DNA of 64,000 nt. Origin: an uncultured Alphaproteobacteria bacterium. Lineage in GTDB: Bacteria > Pseudomonadota > Alphaproteobacteria > Rhodobacterales > Rhodobacteraceae. The position numbers were made by a program, and so were the translations under genes. Below are positions 8,784 to 17,628 of the stretch, piece by piece; the stretch's first letter is position 1; every line of letters begins with the position of its first letter. The DNA is taken from assembly GCA_902574225.1 (NCBI GenBank), contig CACGMO010000004.1, positions 16,820 to 80,819 of the forward strand, given 5' to 3'. The notes beneath the pieces were generated by a model. That model was not told the DNA's origin. It ran no database searches and worked only from the letters and a program-made list of their open reading frames with translations.

Positions 8784-9821
8784 TTAATTCAGACTTGAGT
8801 GGAGATAGGCTGAGATCACGTCTTGATCGATCCTTCCTTTTTCACCTATAAAAACTAAGTTACCAGTATTTTCTACTGGAATTTTAGTGTCTGTAAAATT
8901 TACTGATAATCTTTTACCAACACCTTGAACAAGTAAATTTAATGGCTTGCTTTCAACTTGCAAAAAACCTTTAATTCTCAATATGTCATTTTCCCATATG
9001 AGTGTTTCTAAAACTATTTTAAATTTCTCTACATCTAGGATTTTTGGCACAGTGATGCTAAATGTGTCAAAATCATCGTGCTCATGATCATCAAAGCCAT
9101 CATGATGAGATTGTCTATTGTCTAAATCAGTCTCTGCTGCTGCATTTACGCCTAAAATCACATCAGCCCCAATGTCACCATTTTGAACTTCTAAAATTGG
9201 AACATTTCGTTCCATTTCCTTAATTATGATATTCCTGGCGTCTGAAATGTTTTTCACAAGGTCAGGCTTTGTTAGTAGCACAACATCTGAGCAGTTTATT
9301 TGATCCTCAAATACTTCGGAGAGAGGTGTTTCATGTTCAACGTAAGTTTGATTCTGTTTTTCTTCAAGTTCAGTAGACATTTGAGGAGCAAATATACCAT
9401 TAACAACCGCTTCTGCATCTACAACGGCTAAAACGCTGTCAACCGTTAAGCGGCTTCGAATTTCTGGCCACTCAAAAGCTTTCAATAAAGGTTTGGGAAG
9501 AGCGAGACCTGACGTTTCAATCAATATGTGTTCCGGAAGATATTGGCCCTCCAAAAGGGATTTCATAGTGGGAATAAAGTCGTCGGCCACTGTACAACAT
9601 ATACATCCGTTTGCTAATTCGAGAATATTTTCTTCTGGGCAGGTTTCATCTGAACATTGTTTTACTATTTCTCCATCAACACCTAAATCACCGAACTCAT
9701 TTATTATAACGGCCAGTTTTTTCGATTTGTTCTTAAGAATTAAATTTCGAATTAATGTAGTTTTTCCGGCTCCCAAAAAACCGGTTAGAATTGTGACAGG
9801 AATTTTCTCTAGACTACTCAT
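8784..9821 (-). CDS. cobW: CobW, G3E-family GTPase (cobalt chaperone)
   Basis: A G3E P-loop GTPase of the COG0523/CobW family, proposed to deliver cobalt for corrin synthesis. Motifs: Walker A GFLGAGKTT at residues 14–22, metal-binding NGCICC at 71–76, the guanine-specificity TKPD near 185, and a His/Asp-rich loop (about residues 238–250) suited to metal binding. The C-terminal CobW_C domain follows. The ATG at 9821 overlaps the DUF1636 stop by eight bases. Its position directly before cobN supports a cobalt-insertion role over the zinc roles of other family members. Confidence 0.92.
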   Translation of the reverse strand: MSSLEKIPVTILTGFLGAGKTTLIRNLILKNKSKKLAVIINEFGDLGVDGEIVKQCSDETCPEENILELANGCICCTVADDFIPTMKSLLEGQYLPEHILIETSGLALPKPLLKAFEWPEIRSRLTVDSVLAVVDAEAVVNGIFAPQMSTELEEKQNQTYVEHETPLSEVFEDQINCSDVVLLTKPDLVKNISDARNIIIKEMERNVPILEVQNGDIGADVILGVNAAAETDLDNRQSHHDGFDDHEHDDFDTFSITVPKILDVEKFKIVLETLIWENDILRIKGFLQVESKPLNLLVQGVGKRLSVNFTDTKIPVENTGNLVFIGEKGRIDQDVISAYLHSSLN

Positions 9822-10185
9822 CTTCAACTACCATATAGTTTTCTGGTGGAACCCTAGCTAGCGATTGTTTTTTAAATGCTGCAGGGCGATCTGAGAACCG
9901 GATTTTACCATCTCTTGTTTTTTTATATAATGAAAATCCAGATAAAATATCACCTTCGTCTTGATCAGGGGTTAAGTTGCCAATTACATAAGTCCATTTA
10001 TTTTTATTTGTCAGACTCAGAGTACAACCATGAGAGCATCCTGCTAAACATCTAACAGGTTTTATATTCATCTTGCTGTTCAACCGTTTTAGGTTTTCAT
10101 AGAGTATCTTTCCAGGACGTGGTTCAACAGCTTCACCATTCTTTTTGCATGTAATGCAAACATATAAAATATCATCGGATTCCAA
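9814..10185 (-). CDS. DUF1636 ferredoxin-like protein, first gene of the riboswitch operon
   Basis: A 123-residue protein of the DUF1636 family, commonly found beside cobW. It has five cysteines in a CxxC pair at the N-terminus (VCITCKKN) and a CxxxCxxxC cluster (VRCLAGCSHGCT), suggesting a thioredoxin-like [2Fe-2S] ferredoxin or a metal-binding protein. The function is not known. It may serve the Fe-S enzyme CobG or metal handling with CobW, which is inference from context. The start is TTG, set by a strong AAGGAGG five bases upstream, with no in-frame ATG nearby. It is the first gene downstream of the cobalamin riboswitch. Confidence 0.85.
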   Translation of the reverse strand: MESDDILYVCITCKKNGEAVEPRPGKILYENLKRLNSKMNIKPVRCLAGCSHGCTLSLTNKNKWTYVIGNLTPDQDEGDILSGFSLYKKTRDGKIRFSDRPAAFKKQSLARVPPENYMVVEDE

Positions 10186-10190
10186 TTATT

Positions 10191-10197
10191 CCTCCTT
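10191..10197 (-). promoter_or_regulatory. Strong Shine-Dalgarno before the TTG start of the DUF1636 gene
   Basis: The minus strand reads AAGGAGG five bases before TTG. It is among the best ribosome binding sites in the window and fixes the non-ATG start. It lies just past the riboswitch expression platform, where ribosome access could be controlled. Confidence 0.75.
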
Positions 10198-10204
10198 ATT
10201 GGAA

Positions 10205-10256
10205 AACGGGATCAAAAAAACAATATCTAACTGTTTTCAGACACGAATATCCCGTT
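10205..10256 (-). promoter_or_regulatory. Inverted repeat between riboswitch and first gene (candidate expression platform)
   Basis: On the minus strand AACGGGAT (10256–10249) is perfectly complementary to ATCCCGTT (10212–10205), enclosing 36 bases. Inside are a small CTG-AAAA-CAG hairpin and a run of seven Ts. The long-range stem ends about seven bases before the Shine-Dalgarno. It could be the switching stem of the riboswitch, acting on translation or on termination at the T-run. I cannot see an obvious anti-Shine-Dalgarno, so the mechanism stays open. Confidence 0.45.
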
Positions 10257-10272
10257 CGCTCTTCTTTTTTTT

Positions 10273-10440
10273 ACTGGCAGGTCTCCCGGCTATTAAAAGT
10301 AAAGCAAAGCTTTATGAATACCAACTTCCCAAGATTATTACTCAGTGTTAACATTCTCTTTTATTTACGGTCGCGGGTACGGCTACGATTTGCTTTTTAG
10401 TCTTTTTCGTATTCCCAATTAACCAAAAAAAAGGACCAGT
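10273..10440 (-). promoter_or_regulatory. Cobalamin (adenosylcobalamin) riboswitch
   Basis: Read on the minus strand, this holds the ordered conserved blocks of the cobalamin riboswitch: GGTTAATTGGGAA, then GCCGTACCCGCGACCGTAA, CACTGAG, CTTGGGAAG, and AGCCGGGAGACCTGCC. ACTGG at the 5' edge (10440–10436) pairs with CCAGT at the 3' edge (10277–10273) as a closing stem. It faces the DUF1636–cobW–cobN–cobG–H–I–J–(L–E) operon, so high B12 should shut that operon down. A minus-strand TTGACA at 10478–10473 could be the -35 box, but I see no good -10. The rightward genes cobO onward are not downstream of it. The whole 306-base gap between the DUF1636 gene and cobO is accounted for by this element, the inverted repeat and the two ribosome binding sites. 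Confidence 0.92.
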
Positions 10441-10491
10441 TAGTTACTAGTTGAGCAGTAAAAATATGCACTTGTCAAGAGGATAAAAAAA

Positions 10492-11097
10492 ATGTCTGAA
10501 AACGAAAAACATAGTGAAAAAATGAAAAGGCTGAAGACGTCGAAGCAAAAAATTTTCGAAAAAAAGACGATGAAAAAAGGCCTAGTAATTGTTCATACTG
10601 GAACAGGCAAGGGAAAGAGTACTGCTGCCTTTGGCATGGTTTTTAGAGGTATAGCACATGGTATGCCATGTGCAGTTGTTCAATTTATTAAAGGCGCTAT
10701 GGCAACTGGCGAGCGTGACCTGATCCAAAAGTATTTTCATGAACTCTGTGAATTCCATACTCTTGGAGATGGATTTACTTGGGATACCCAAGACAAAGAA
10801 AAAGATATTGCATCTGCGAAAAAGGCATGGGGCAAAGCCAAGGAACTTATCCTGAATAAGGAAAAAAAGATAATCCTACTTGATGAAATCAATATAGCGC
10901 TCAGGTATGGTTACATCGAAATCGATGATGTAGTCACTTTTTTACAAGAAAAAAAACCTGAGATGTCTCACGTAATACTTACGGGACGAAATGCTAATGA
11001 GAAGTTAATCAATATTGCGGACCTGGTGACAGATATGACCTTGGTAAAGCACCACTTTCGAAATGGCGTAATGAGCCAATCAGGTATAGAATTTTAA
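10492..11097 (+). CDS. cobO: Corrinoid adenosyltransferase CobO/BtuR type
   Basis: Transfers the 5'-deoxyadenosyl group of ATP to the cobalt of corrinoids. The 201 residues contain the inverted-type P-loop HTGTGKGKST (about 36–44), the VQFIKG segment near 64, IILLDEINIALRYG near 127, and LTGRNAN near 164, all typical of the CobA/CobO/BtuR family. An AAGAGG sits at suitable distance before the ATG at 10492. It starts the rightward late-pathway cluster and ends two bases before cobQ. Confidence 0.95.
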   Translation: MSENEKHSEKMKRLKTSKQKIFEKKTMKKGLVIVHTGTGKGKSTAAFGMVFRGIAHGMPCAVVQFIKGAMATGERDLIQKYFHELCEFHTLGDGFTWDTQDKEKDIASAKKAWGKAKELILNKEKKIILLDEINIALRYGYIEIDDVVTFLQEKKPEMSHVILTGRNANEKLINIADLVTDMTLVKHHFRNGVMSQSGIEF

Positions 11098-11099
11098 CT

Positions 11100-12560
11100 A
11101 TGGGAAAAGCGCTAATGATTCAGGGGTGTGGTTCCAATGTTGGTAAATCACTTTTAGTTGCTGGGCTGATCAGAGCGGCTAAGAAACGAGGCCTGCGTGT
11201 TGCTCCATTTAAACCGCAAAATATGTCAAACAATGCTGCTATAACGGTGGACGGAGGAGAAGCTGGCAGAGCACAATCATTTCAAGCTTATGCAGCGGGT
11301 ATTGATTTTCACTCAGACATGAATCCAGTTCTATTAAAACCAGAAAGCATGATCGGGTCTCAAATTATTTTGAATGGGAAAAAATATAAATCTCTGAAAG
11401 CACGAGAGTATTATTCTCATAAAGATAAATTTATAGGGATAGCTATAAACAGTTTTAAGAATTTGGTTAATGACTATGATCTGGTCATTGCAGAAGGCGC
11501 AGGTAGTTTAGCAGAAGTTAATCTCAGAAAGGCTGATATAGCAAATATGGGATTTGCTTCAGTTTTGCGTGTTCCTGTAATAGTAACAGCAGATATTGAA
11601 AGAGGTGGGGTTATTGCTCAGCTTATAGGTACAAAAGAAGTCCTTGATCAAAACGACTTAAACTTAATTGAAGGGTTTATTATAAATAAGTTTCGTGGAG
11701 ACAAAAGTTTGTTTGATGATGGGGTTGCCTTCATTGAAAAGAAAACAGATTGGAGGAGTTTTGGGGTTATGCCCTTCTTTGACAAAGCAAAATTATTTCC
11801 AGCAGAGGATAGTCAAGATCTCAAGAGTAGTTTCGGCACCGGCAAGTGCGTAATTTCGGTCTTAAAGCTATCTCGTATTGCAAACTTTGATGATTTTGAT
11901 CCTCTCAAAATCGACAATCGATTAAAATTACAATTTGTCGAACCTGGCAATCCTATACCAGCAGATACGAACTTGATTATAATACCAGGAACAAAGTCAA
12001 CAATAGCAGACCTAAAATTTCTTAAATGCCAAGGCTGGGACATCGATCTTAAAGCGCATTACAGAAGAGGAGGTTTTATATTGGGAATTTGTGGGGGTTA
12101 CCAAATTTTAGGTAACGAAATCATAGATGATCAAGGATATGACGGTACACCATCGAAAGCAAAAGGTCTTGGTCTCCTAAACGTTAAAACAAAAATGGGA
12201 AAAGAAAAGAATCTTGGAAAAAAAGACTTTATCAGCAATATAAATGGGAAAAAAATTTCCGGTTATGAAATACATTTAGGTATTACCTCTGGAAGTGATT
12301 GTAATAATCCCTTCGCCACCTTAAGAAACAAAAAAGATGGTGCAATATCGTCAAATGGACTCGTGATGGGTACCTATCTTCATGGCTTGTTTTTTTCTGA
12401 CGAATTTAGAAATAAATTTGTAGCTAAATTAAGTTCAGAAGAGAAAAAAGAAGACGTCTCTTTCCATGACACTATTGATTTAATTTTAGAGGAATTTGTG
12501 AAGGTGATAGAGGATAATCTTGATGTTGATTCAATATTATCTGTCGCCAGAAATATTTAA
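11100..12560 (+). CDS. cobQ: Cobyric acid synthase (glutamine-hydrolysing)
   Basis: Amidates the b, d, e and g carboxyl groups of adenosylcobyrinate a,c-diamide, using ATP and glutamine. The 486-residue protein has the DRTG-synthetase-like N-terminal ATPase domain (GCGSNVGKS at 9–17, FKPQNMSNNA near 38) and a C-terminal class I glutamine amidotransferase-like domain with the nucleophile cysteine in GGFILGICGGYQILG and the histidine in GTYLHGLF. The stop abuts the stop of the convergent cobC with no gap. Confidence 0.96.
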   Translation: MGKALMIQGCGSNVGKSLLVAGLIRAAKKRGLRVAPFKPQNMSNNAAITVDGGEAGRAQSFQAYAAGIDFHSDMNPVLLKPESMIGSQIILNGKKYKSLKAREYYSHKDKFIGIAINSFKNLVNDYDLVIAEGAGSLAEVNLRKADIANMGFASVLRVPVIVTADIERGGVIAQLIGTKEVLDQNDLNLIEGFIINKFRGDKSLFDDGVAFIEKKTDWRSFGVMPFFDKAKLFPAEDSQDLKSSFGTGKCVISVLKLSRIANFDDFDPLKIDNRLKLQFVEPGNPIPADTNLIIIPGTKSTIADLKFLKCQGWDIDLKAHYRRGGFILGICGGYQILGNEIIDDQGYDGTPSKAKGLGLLNVKTKMGKEKNLGKKDFISNINGKKISGYEIHLGITSGSDCNNPFATLRNKKDGAISSNGLVMGTYLHGLFFSDEFRNKFVAKLSSEEKKEDVSFHDTIDLILEEFVKVIEDNLDVDSILSVARNI

Positions 12561-13541
12561 TTATTGATTGAGCGCCCGTCTAACTCTTGTCCACTCATAC
12601 TTTGAAGTTGGAATACCAAGTCTTACCCAGGTTTCAGAATAATCAAAAGTTCTAATCCAAATATAATGGGCCGCAAATTGCTCTTCAACTTCAAGACAAT
12701 TCGAAGTGGCGTACGTATGAAATAAATTAGTTTTTCCAACTAATTTCCAATTTCTTGTACTACAAGCTTCATGCAAAACATTACTCCCTTCAAGCAATAT
12801 CTTTTCCATTTCAGATATCCAAGTAGTGTCATTGAGGGCAATTATTCCAATTTCAGCCGCTATGCTAGAGATTGGCCAAGGCCCTAACATTCCTCTTACC
12901 GATTTAATAAAATCAGAGGGGCCTGATACAAATCCAAGTCTTACGCCTGCTAAGCCAAAGAATTTTCCCAGTGAATTAATTTGAATTACATTATCGCACT
13001 TTTGAACTCTTCTCGAAGAGAACGTTTTAAAGCTTTCATCAATGATCAAAATTCTTACTTTTTTTGATAAATCGTCAAGTATCTCTTCAGCAATCACTTT
13101 ACCTGTAGGATTATTAGGATTAACTATAATAGCAATATCATTGGAAGGTAGTTTTGAAACTTCAGATACTGTCTCGGTTTTAATACCCGAACTTTTGAAA
13201 GCTTTTTCATACTCATTATAAGTCGGTCCAAGTATAGCTACTGATTTATAATTTTTTAAGCATATAGGTAAGAGGCTAATAATTTGTTGAGCGCCCTGAA
13301 CAGCTGCGGTATCAGTGCCTTCTGCAACCTTATATGCTTTTGATGCAGCTTTCTCTAAACCAATCAAAAGCTTACTACTTGGTAAGTCTCTTAACTCGAC
13401 CTTTACGCCTTCCTGCCATGGATATGAAGTTCTATTTATACCAGTAGAGAGGTCTATCCAATCTGCTCTTTGCCCTCCATACTTTTTTATGGCTAGGTCA
13501 ATATCACCTCCGTGTTGTATATTTAGATCCTTATTACCCAT
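12561..13541 (-). CDS. cobC: L-threonine-O-3-phosphate decarboxylase-like aminotransferase CobC
   Basis: A fold-type I PLP enzyme of 326 residues of the CobC/CobD(Salmonella) group that supplies the aminopropanol arm of cobalamin. Visible features: N-terminal HGGDIDLAIKKYGG, IIVNPNNPTGK near 135, IIDESFKTF near 170, and the PLP lysine region NSLGKFFGLAGVRLGF near 195. Its ATGGGTAA start overlaps the end of cobD by eight bases, so the two are coupled. Decarboxylase activity is assigned from the cobalamin context and not from residues unique to the reaction. Confidence 0.92.
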   Translation of the reverse strand: MGNKDLNIQHGGDIDLAIKKYGGQRADWIDLSTGINRTSYPWQEGVKVELRDLPSSKLLIGLEKAASKAYKVAEGTDTAAVQGAQQIISLLPICLKNYKSVAILGPTYNEYEKAFKSSGIKTETVSEVSKLPSNDIAIIVNPNNPTGKVIAEEILDDLSKKVRILIIDESFKTFSSRRVQKCDNVIQINSLGKFFGLAGVRLGFVSGPSDFIKSVRGMLGPWPISSIAAEIGIIALNDTTWISEMEKILLEGSNVLHEACSTRNWKLVGKTNLFHTYATSNCLEVEEQFAAHYIWIRTFDYSETWVRLGIPTSKYEWTRVRRALNQ

Positions 13542-14505
13542 TCATGAACCAAAAATTGAGAGCAAAAAGTATTACGTATATTTCAATAATAATATAAATA
13601 TAATATTTAAGAGCTGTTGAGAGGGTTTTTTTGTTAGGTAAAGGGTGCTCAACGTTGATAGTAGGCTGATCGATAAGTATGCCTTTTGATCGCTTAGGCC
13701 CAAGAAGAGATATCCCAAGAATGTACGCGAACGTTGCTTGTGGCCATCCAGCATTTGGAGAAGTGCTTGCTTTTGCATTCTTTAAAGAAAATAAAAATGT
13801 ATTAATTGGTTTAAGAGTAAGAAGACAAAAAAGAATAGAAGACAATCTCGCTGGCACCCAATTTACAAAGTCATCCACGTTAGCGCTAAACCAGCCAAAG
13901 TTTAAGAACTTATCGCTCTTATACCCCACCATACTGTCCAACGTATTTATCGCTTTATAAAAAACTATTCCAGGAAGTCCAAAAAGAAATGCCCAAAATA
14001 AAGGAGCAATTATTCCATCAGACGTGTTCTCAGATAAGCTTTCGATGGCGCCACCACATATAGTATTCTCATCGGAATTTGTTAAGTCTCTACCAACTAT
14101 CTTTGATAGCGCTGCCCGAGAAGCAATTAAGTCTTTTTTGTCAAGTGCATCAGCGACATCTTTAACATGTGTGTAGAGAGATCTAGTTGCTAAAAATGGC
14201 CAAATTAATAATGCCTGAATAACAAAACCATAATGAAAACTTAAAAGCATTTGCTCTATCAAAAAAGCTATCGCTGTTATTGGAAACACGGTTAGAAAAA
14301 AAGTTAAAGTCCCAAGGAGTTTAAGTGATTTTTTCGAGTATTCTCTCTTATTTAGTGACTGCTCAAAATAGGATATTACTTTACCAATCCACGTAACCGG
14401 GTGCCCAATATTCTCGTAAATTTTTTCTGGCCACCCTATTACAATATCAAGGGTTAGGGCTATTAAGAGTATTAAGGGGACCATATAATAAATTTCAGAG
14501 TACAT
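13534..14505 (-). CDS. cobD: Adenosylcobinamide-phosphate synthase, CbiB/CobD membrane protein
   Basis: An integral inner-membrane protein of 323 residues that attaches the aminopropanol phosphate to adenosylcobyric acid. Conserved family segments are LDIVIGWPEKIYENIGHPVTWIGK at the N-terminus, ESLSENTSDGIIAPLFWAFLFG near 155, and NTLDSMVGYKSDKFLNFGW near 190, with several hydrophobic helices. The first gene of a short leftward pair with cobC. It is divergent from cobT across a 78-base spacer in which I see no clear promoter. Confidence 0.93.
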   Translation of the reverse strand: MYSEIYYMVPLILLIALTLDIVIGWPEKIYENIGHPVTWIGKVISYFEQSLNKREYSKKSLKLLGTLTFFLTVFPITAIAFLIEQMLLSFHYGFVIQALLIWPFLATRSLYTHVKDVADALDKKDLIASRAALSKIVGRDLTNSDENTICGGAIESLSENTSDGIIAPLFWAFLFGLPGIVFYKAINTLDSMVGYKSDKFLNFGWFSANVDDFVNWVPARLSSILFCLLTLKPINTFLFSLKNAKASTSPNAGWPQATFAYILGISLLGPKRSKGILIDQPTINVEHPLPNKKTLSTALKYYIYIIIEIYVILFALNFWFMNG

Positions 14506-14583
14506 GGTAATAATCAGTTGTCTTTGCCTTTAAATTTTTATATCCAAACTACAGTTGTTTTAACATATCCATATTGAGTTTTT

Positions 14584-15609
14584 ATGAAAAAATTAGAATT
14601 AGTCCACACTATAGATGATATTTTTAATTTAGTAGATAGCGCACCAACATGGTCCAAAGAATTAAAAGAAAAAGCTGTTGAAAGACAAAAGAATTTGTTG
14701 AAACCAGCCAATTCCCTAGGTCAGCTTGAAGACATAGCAGTTTTTTTGTCATCTTGGGGCAAAAAGACTATGAAAGACATGGAGAAAATATCCACTATTG
14801 TATTTGCAGGTAATCATGGTGTGTGTAGACAATCAATAAACCCATTTCCCCAAGAAGTTACTTTTCAGATGGTAGAAACGTTTAAATTGGGAAAAGCAGC
14901 AATAAATAAGATATGCGAGTCAAACGAAATCAATCTAGAGGTTATCCCGATCGATCTAGAAAAACCAACGGCTGATATATCCATTGGACGTGCCATGGAT
15001 GAAACGGAGTTTATTAAGTCCTTTAATATAGGGTTGCGTGCAGTTTCAGAGAATATGGATTTAATTACATTGGGAGAAATGGGAATTGGTAATACAACAA
15101 TTGCATCAGCATTATGTTATTATTTTTTTAATAACGATGTAAGTTCATGGGTAGGACCAGGAACTGGCTCTAACCAAAATCAGGTGATACATAAGGGCAA
15201 AATAATTGAAAGAGCAGTAAAGACAAATCGGCCTGGTATTGTAAGACCTCTCGATGCAGGAGTATCCCTGGGCGGTAGAGAACAAGCAGCGATTTGTGGA
15301 GCTGTAGTAGCTGCGAAGCATTATTCGGTGCCAGTAATTTTAGATGGTTTTATTTGTACTGCAGCAGTATTACCCATTTTCTTCGAAAGGAAGGATATCC
15401 TTGATCATTGTTTATTTGGCCACTGCTCAAAGGAACCAGGGCATCAGTTGCTACTAAAGATGTTAAACAAAAAGCCTATTTTGCGTCTAGATATGGCTTT
15501 AGGGGAAGGGTCCGGTGCTGCCTTAGCCACTTCCATAGTCAAAGCGGCTTTCAAGTGTCATGTAGAAATGGCCACGTTTGAAGAAGCGGGAATTTCTGGA
15601 AAACAATAA
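14584..15609 (+). CDS. cobT: Nicotinate-nucleotide–dimethylbenzimidazole phosphoribosyltransferase
   Basis: Makes alpha-ribazole phosphate from nicotinate mononucleotide and dimethylbenzimidazole for the lower ligand. The 341-residue protein shows KPANSLGQLEDIA near 40, FAGNHGV near 79, GEMGIGNTTIASAL near 168, LDAGVSLGGREQAAICGA near 222 and the C-terminal EGSGAALA. The final acidic pair (ATFEEAGI) contains the expected catalytic glutamate. In alphaproteobacterial naming this enzyme is also called CobU. It is not the chelatase subunit CobT. Confidence 0.95.
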   Translation: MKKLELVHTIDDIFNLVDSAPTWSKELKEKAVERQKNLLKPANSLGQLEDIAVFLSSWGKKTMKDMEKISTIVFAGNHGVCRQSINPFPQEVTFQMVETFKLGKAAINKICESNEINLEVIPIDLEKPTADISIGRAMDETEFIKSFNIGLRAVSENMDLITLGEMGIGNTTIASALCYYFFNNDVSSWVGPGTGSNQNQVIHKGKIIERAVKTNRPGIVRPLDAGVSLGGREQAAICGAVVAAKHYSVPVILDGFICTAAVLPIFFERKDILDHCLFGHCSKEPGHQLLLKMLNKKPILRLDMALGEGSGAALATSIVKAAFKCHVEMATFEEAGISGKQ

Positions 15610-15610
15610 G

Positions 15611-16129
15611 CTATGATTTCCAGCTGGTTATCCTTTGCATAATATTATCCCCAAGAAAAATTTGATGAAAAGCAACGCCAATGAGATGGGTTATTATAAA
15701 GAGGTATAATATATTAACTAGAATTTTGTGAGCTATACCCAGATCCATATTGACAGTTGAAAAGGCTAATAGACCAGTAATAGGAATAGCAAAAAGAATA
15801 AAGTAAATCCCCAAATGCACAAAAGTTGATAAAAATTTGAATAGAGCATTTGTTTTTTTTGTGGGAATAGGGACTCCAAATTTTATTCTTAGAAAAAGTC
15901 TAATAGCCATAAGTAAAAATATAAATACGCCTCCTAATATATGAAATTGACTATTGCTTGTATTTCCATTGTTGGTGATGGTCTCATTACGAAGTGCTAA
16001 AAATTCTAAGGCAATTTTATCACCAGTGATCATTTGTAACAGTATGAAAAAGACGATTATCCAATGTATGAGGATGTGAAATTTATTGTAATGGGTTGGA
16101 ACAATAAAACTTTTACTTGCAAACATCAT
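15611..16129 (-). CDS. Cytochrome b561 family di-haem membrane protein
   Basis: A 172-residue protein with four hydrophobic helices of the bacterial cytochrome b561 (YodB/CybB) type. Candidate haem-ligand histidines are in LIHWIIVFF, SQFHILGG, STFVHLG, AHKIL and THLIGVAFHQ. Such proteins move electrons from ubiquinol in the inner membrane, and the partner here is unknown. The ATGATG start overlaps the selO stop by four bases, so it is probably translated from the selO message. Confidence 0.82.
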   Translation of the reverse strand: MMFASKSFIVPTHYNKFHILIHWIIVFFILLQMITGDKIALEFLALRNETITNNGNTSNSQFHILGGVFIFLLMAIRLFLRIKFGVPIPTKKTNALFKFLSTFVHLGIYFILFAIPITGLLAFSTVNMDLGIAHKILVNILYLFIITHLIGVAFHQIFLGDNIMQRITSWKS

Positions 16130-17613
16130 GTCCCACAGAAAGTTTGATTTACAACTTGGCTAGCTGTTGGTGGTTTATAGAACTCTTCATGATTTTCCTT
16201 AATTTCGAAAGGCATAGTTAATAAATCACGTAGAATATCAAAATCAGAAAAATCACCCTTTGTAGCTTTCCCAATGGCGTTCTCAACAAGATGGTTTCTC
16301 ATGATAAACGTAGGGTTACTCGAACTTAGAAATTCAATTGCCTCGGTTTTACTCTCGCCATTTTCCTGTAATAATTTTCTCCAGGAACCTAACCATTGAC
16401 TAATAGCGTGCTGGTTCTCCTCATCTAAATTTCTGAAATTGTTTAAGAAGATAGTGTTGTCTTCTTTAATTAGGGTTTCTTTGAGTGACTTAAAAGTCCC
16501 TGTAAAATCTGCTTTGCCAACCTCCATAAAATTGAGTAATTCGGAATAAAGCGAGCTTGTTTTTTTTGAGTAATTTTTAAACCCCAATTTGCGAGATGAT
16601 AAAATATCTAGAGAAGCATTGAAATTTTTATCAAAATCAAAAAGAATTTTTTCAACTACTTTTATCGCGTCGGACGTATTCTTTGAAATTAAAAATAAAA
16701 TGGTTTCTGCCAACCTGCTTAGATTCCATGGAGCAACGCGTGATTGGTTAGAGAAAGCGTATCTTCCATACTGGTCTATTGAGCTAAAAACTTTATTTGC
16801 TTCATAAGAATCCATAAACGCACATGGCCCATAATCGATTGTCTCGCAAGATATGGAGGTATTATCTGTATTCATTACGCCGTGAATAAAACCAACTGAG
16901 TTCCATTGAGCAACTAAGCTAGCTTGACCTTTAACTATTCTCTCAAAAAATAATTCATATTTTTCCTTTTTGTCAGAGAGGTCTGGATGGCTTCTTTCAA
17001 TCATAAAATCGGCCAACTTTCTTATATGGTCTTTCTGATTTCTTATTGCAAAAAACTCAAATGTACCAACTCTAACATGGCTTGTTGCAACCCTTGCAAG
17101 CATCGCTCCAGGAGAAACCTCTGCTCTAACAACCTTTTCCCCGGTTAATAAGACAGCTAAAGACCTAGTGGTAGGAACTCCCAAATGATGCATGCTCTCT
17201 GAAATTAGGTACTCTCTAATTACAGGTCCTATTCCCGCTCTACCATCTCCTCCTCGAGAGAAGTATGTTTTTCCACTTCCTTTTAGTTGTATGTCTCGCC
17301 TCACACCATCTTGACATATTTTGTCTCCCAGTAGAACTGCGCGGCCATCCCCTAATTGTGGCACCAAATGCCCGAATTGATGCCCTGCGTATGCTAGAGA
17401 AATAGAATTAGGAAGCGTTTTGGAATTTTTTCCACTTAGAAATTTAAGGCCAGATTGACTTTTTAAAAAACCAATATCGATGTTAAGCAAGTCTGCTAAT
17501 TGTTCATTTATCGTGATCACAGTGACATCAGGCATAGTCTCTGCCTCTGTATACCTGAAAAACTCTGGAGGCAGAGATGTGTATGTATTCTCCAAATTAA
17601 TGGAATTCATCAT
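16126..17613 (-). CDS. selO: Protein adenylyltransferase SelO (YdiU family)
   Basis: A pseudokinase-fold enzyme that AMPylates proteins and is linked to redox stress. The 495 residues carry the family hallmarks: YAGHQFGHLVPQLGDGRAVLLGD near 72, KGSGKTYFSRGGDGRAGIGPVIREYLISE near 110, GVMNTDNTSISCETIDYGPCAFMD near 245, and DQYGRYAF. The last residues are TFCGT, placing a cysteine three from the end, where SelO proteins keep a redox Cys (selenocysteine in some eukaryotes). It shares an ATGA overlap with the downstream cytochrome b561 gene. Confidence 0.94.
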   Translation of the reverse strand: MMNSINLENTYTSLPPEFFRYTEAETMPDVTVITINEQLADLLNIDIGFLKSQSGLKFLSGKNSKTLPNSISLAYAGHQFGHLVPQLGDGRAVLLGDKICQDGVRRDIQLKGSGKTYFSRGGDGRAGIGPVIREYLISESMHHLGVPTTRSLAVLLTGEKVVRAEVSPGAMLARVATSHVRVGTFEFFAIRNQKDHIRKLADFMIERSHPDLSDKKEKYELFFERIVKGQASLVAQWNSVGFIHGVMNTDNTSISCETIDYGPCAFMDSYEANKVFSSIDQYGRYAFSNQSRVAPWNLSRLAETILFLISKNTSDAIKVVEKILFDFDKNFNASLDILSSRKLGFKNYSKKTSSLYSELLNFMEVGKADFTGTFKSLKETLIKEDNTIFLNNFRNLDEENQHAISQWLGSWRKLLQENGESKTEAIEFLSSSNPTFIMRNHLVENAIGKATKGDFSDFDILRDLLTMPFEIKENHEEFYKPPTASQVVNQTFCGT

Positions 17614-17628
17614 TAAATCTTTGTTCGG

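Noticed and set aside
10492..15609. Cobalamin riboswitch upstream of cobO or cobT
   Set aside because: No second set of aptamer blocks is seen in the short leaders on the plus strand.
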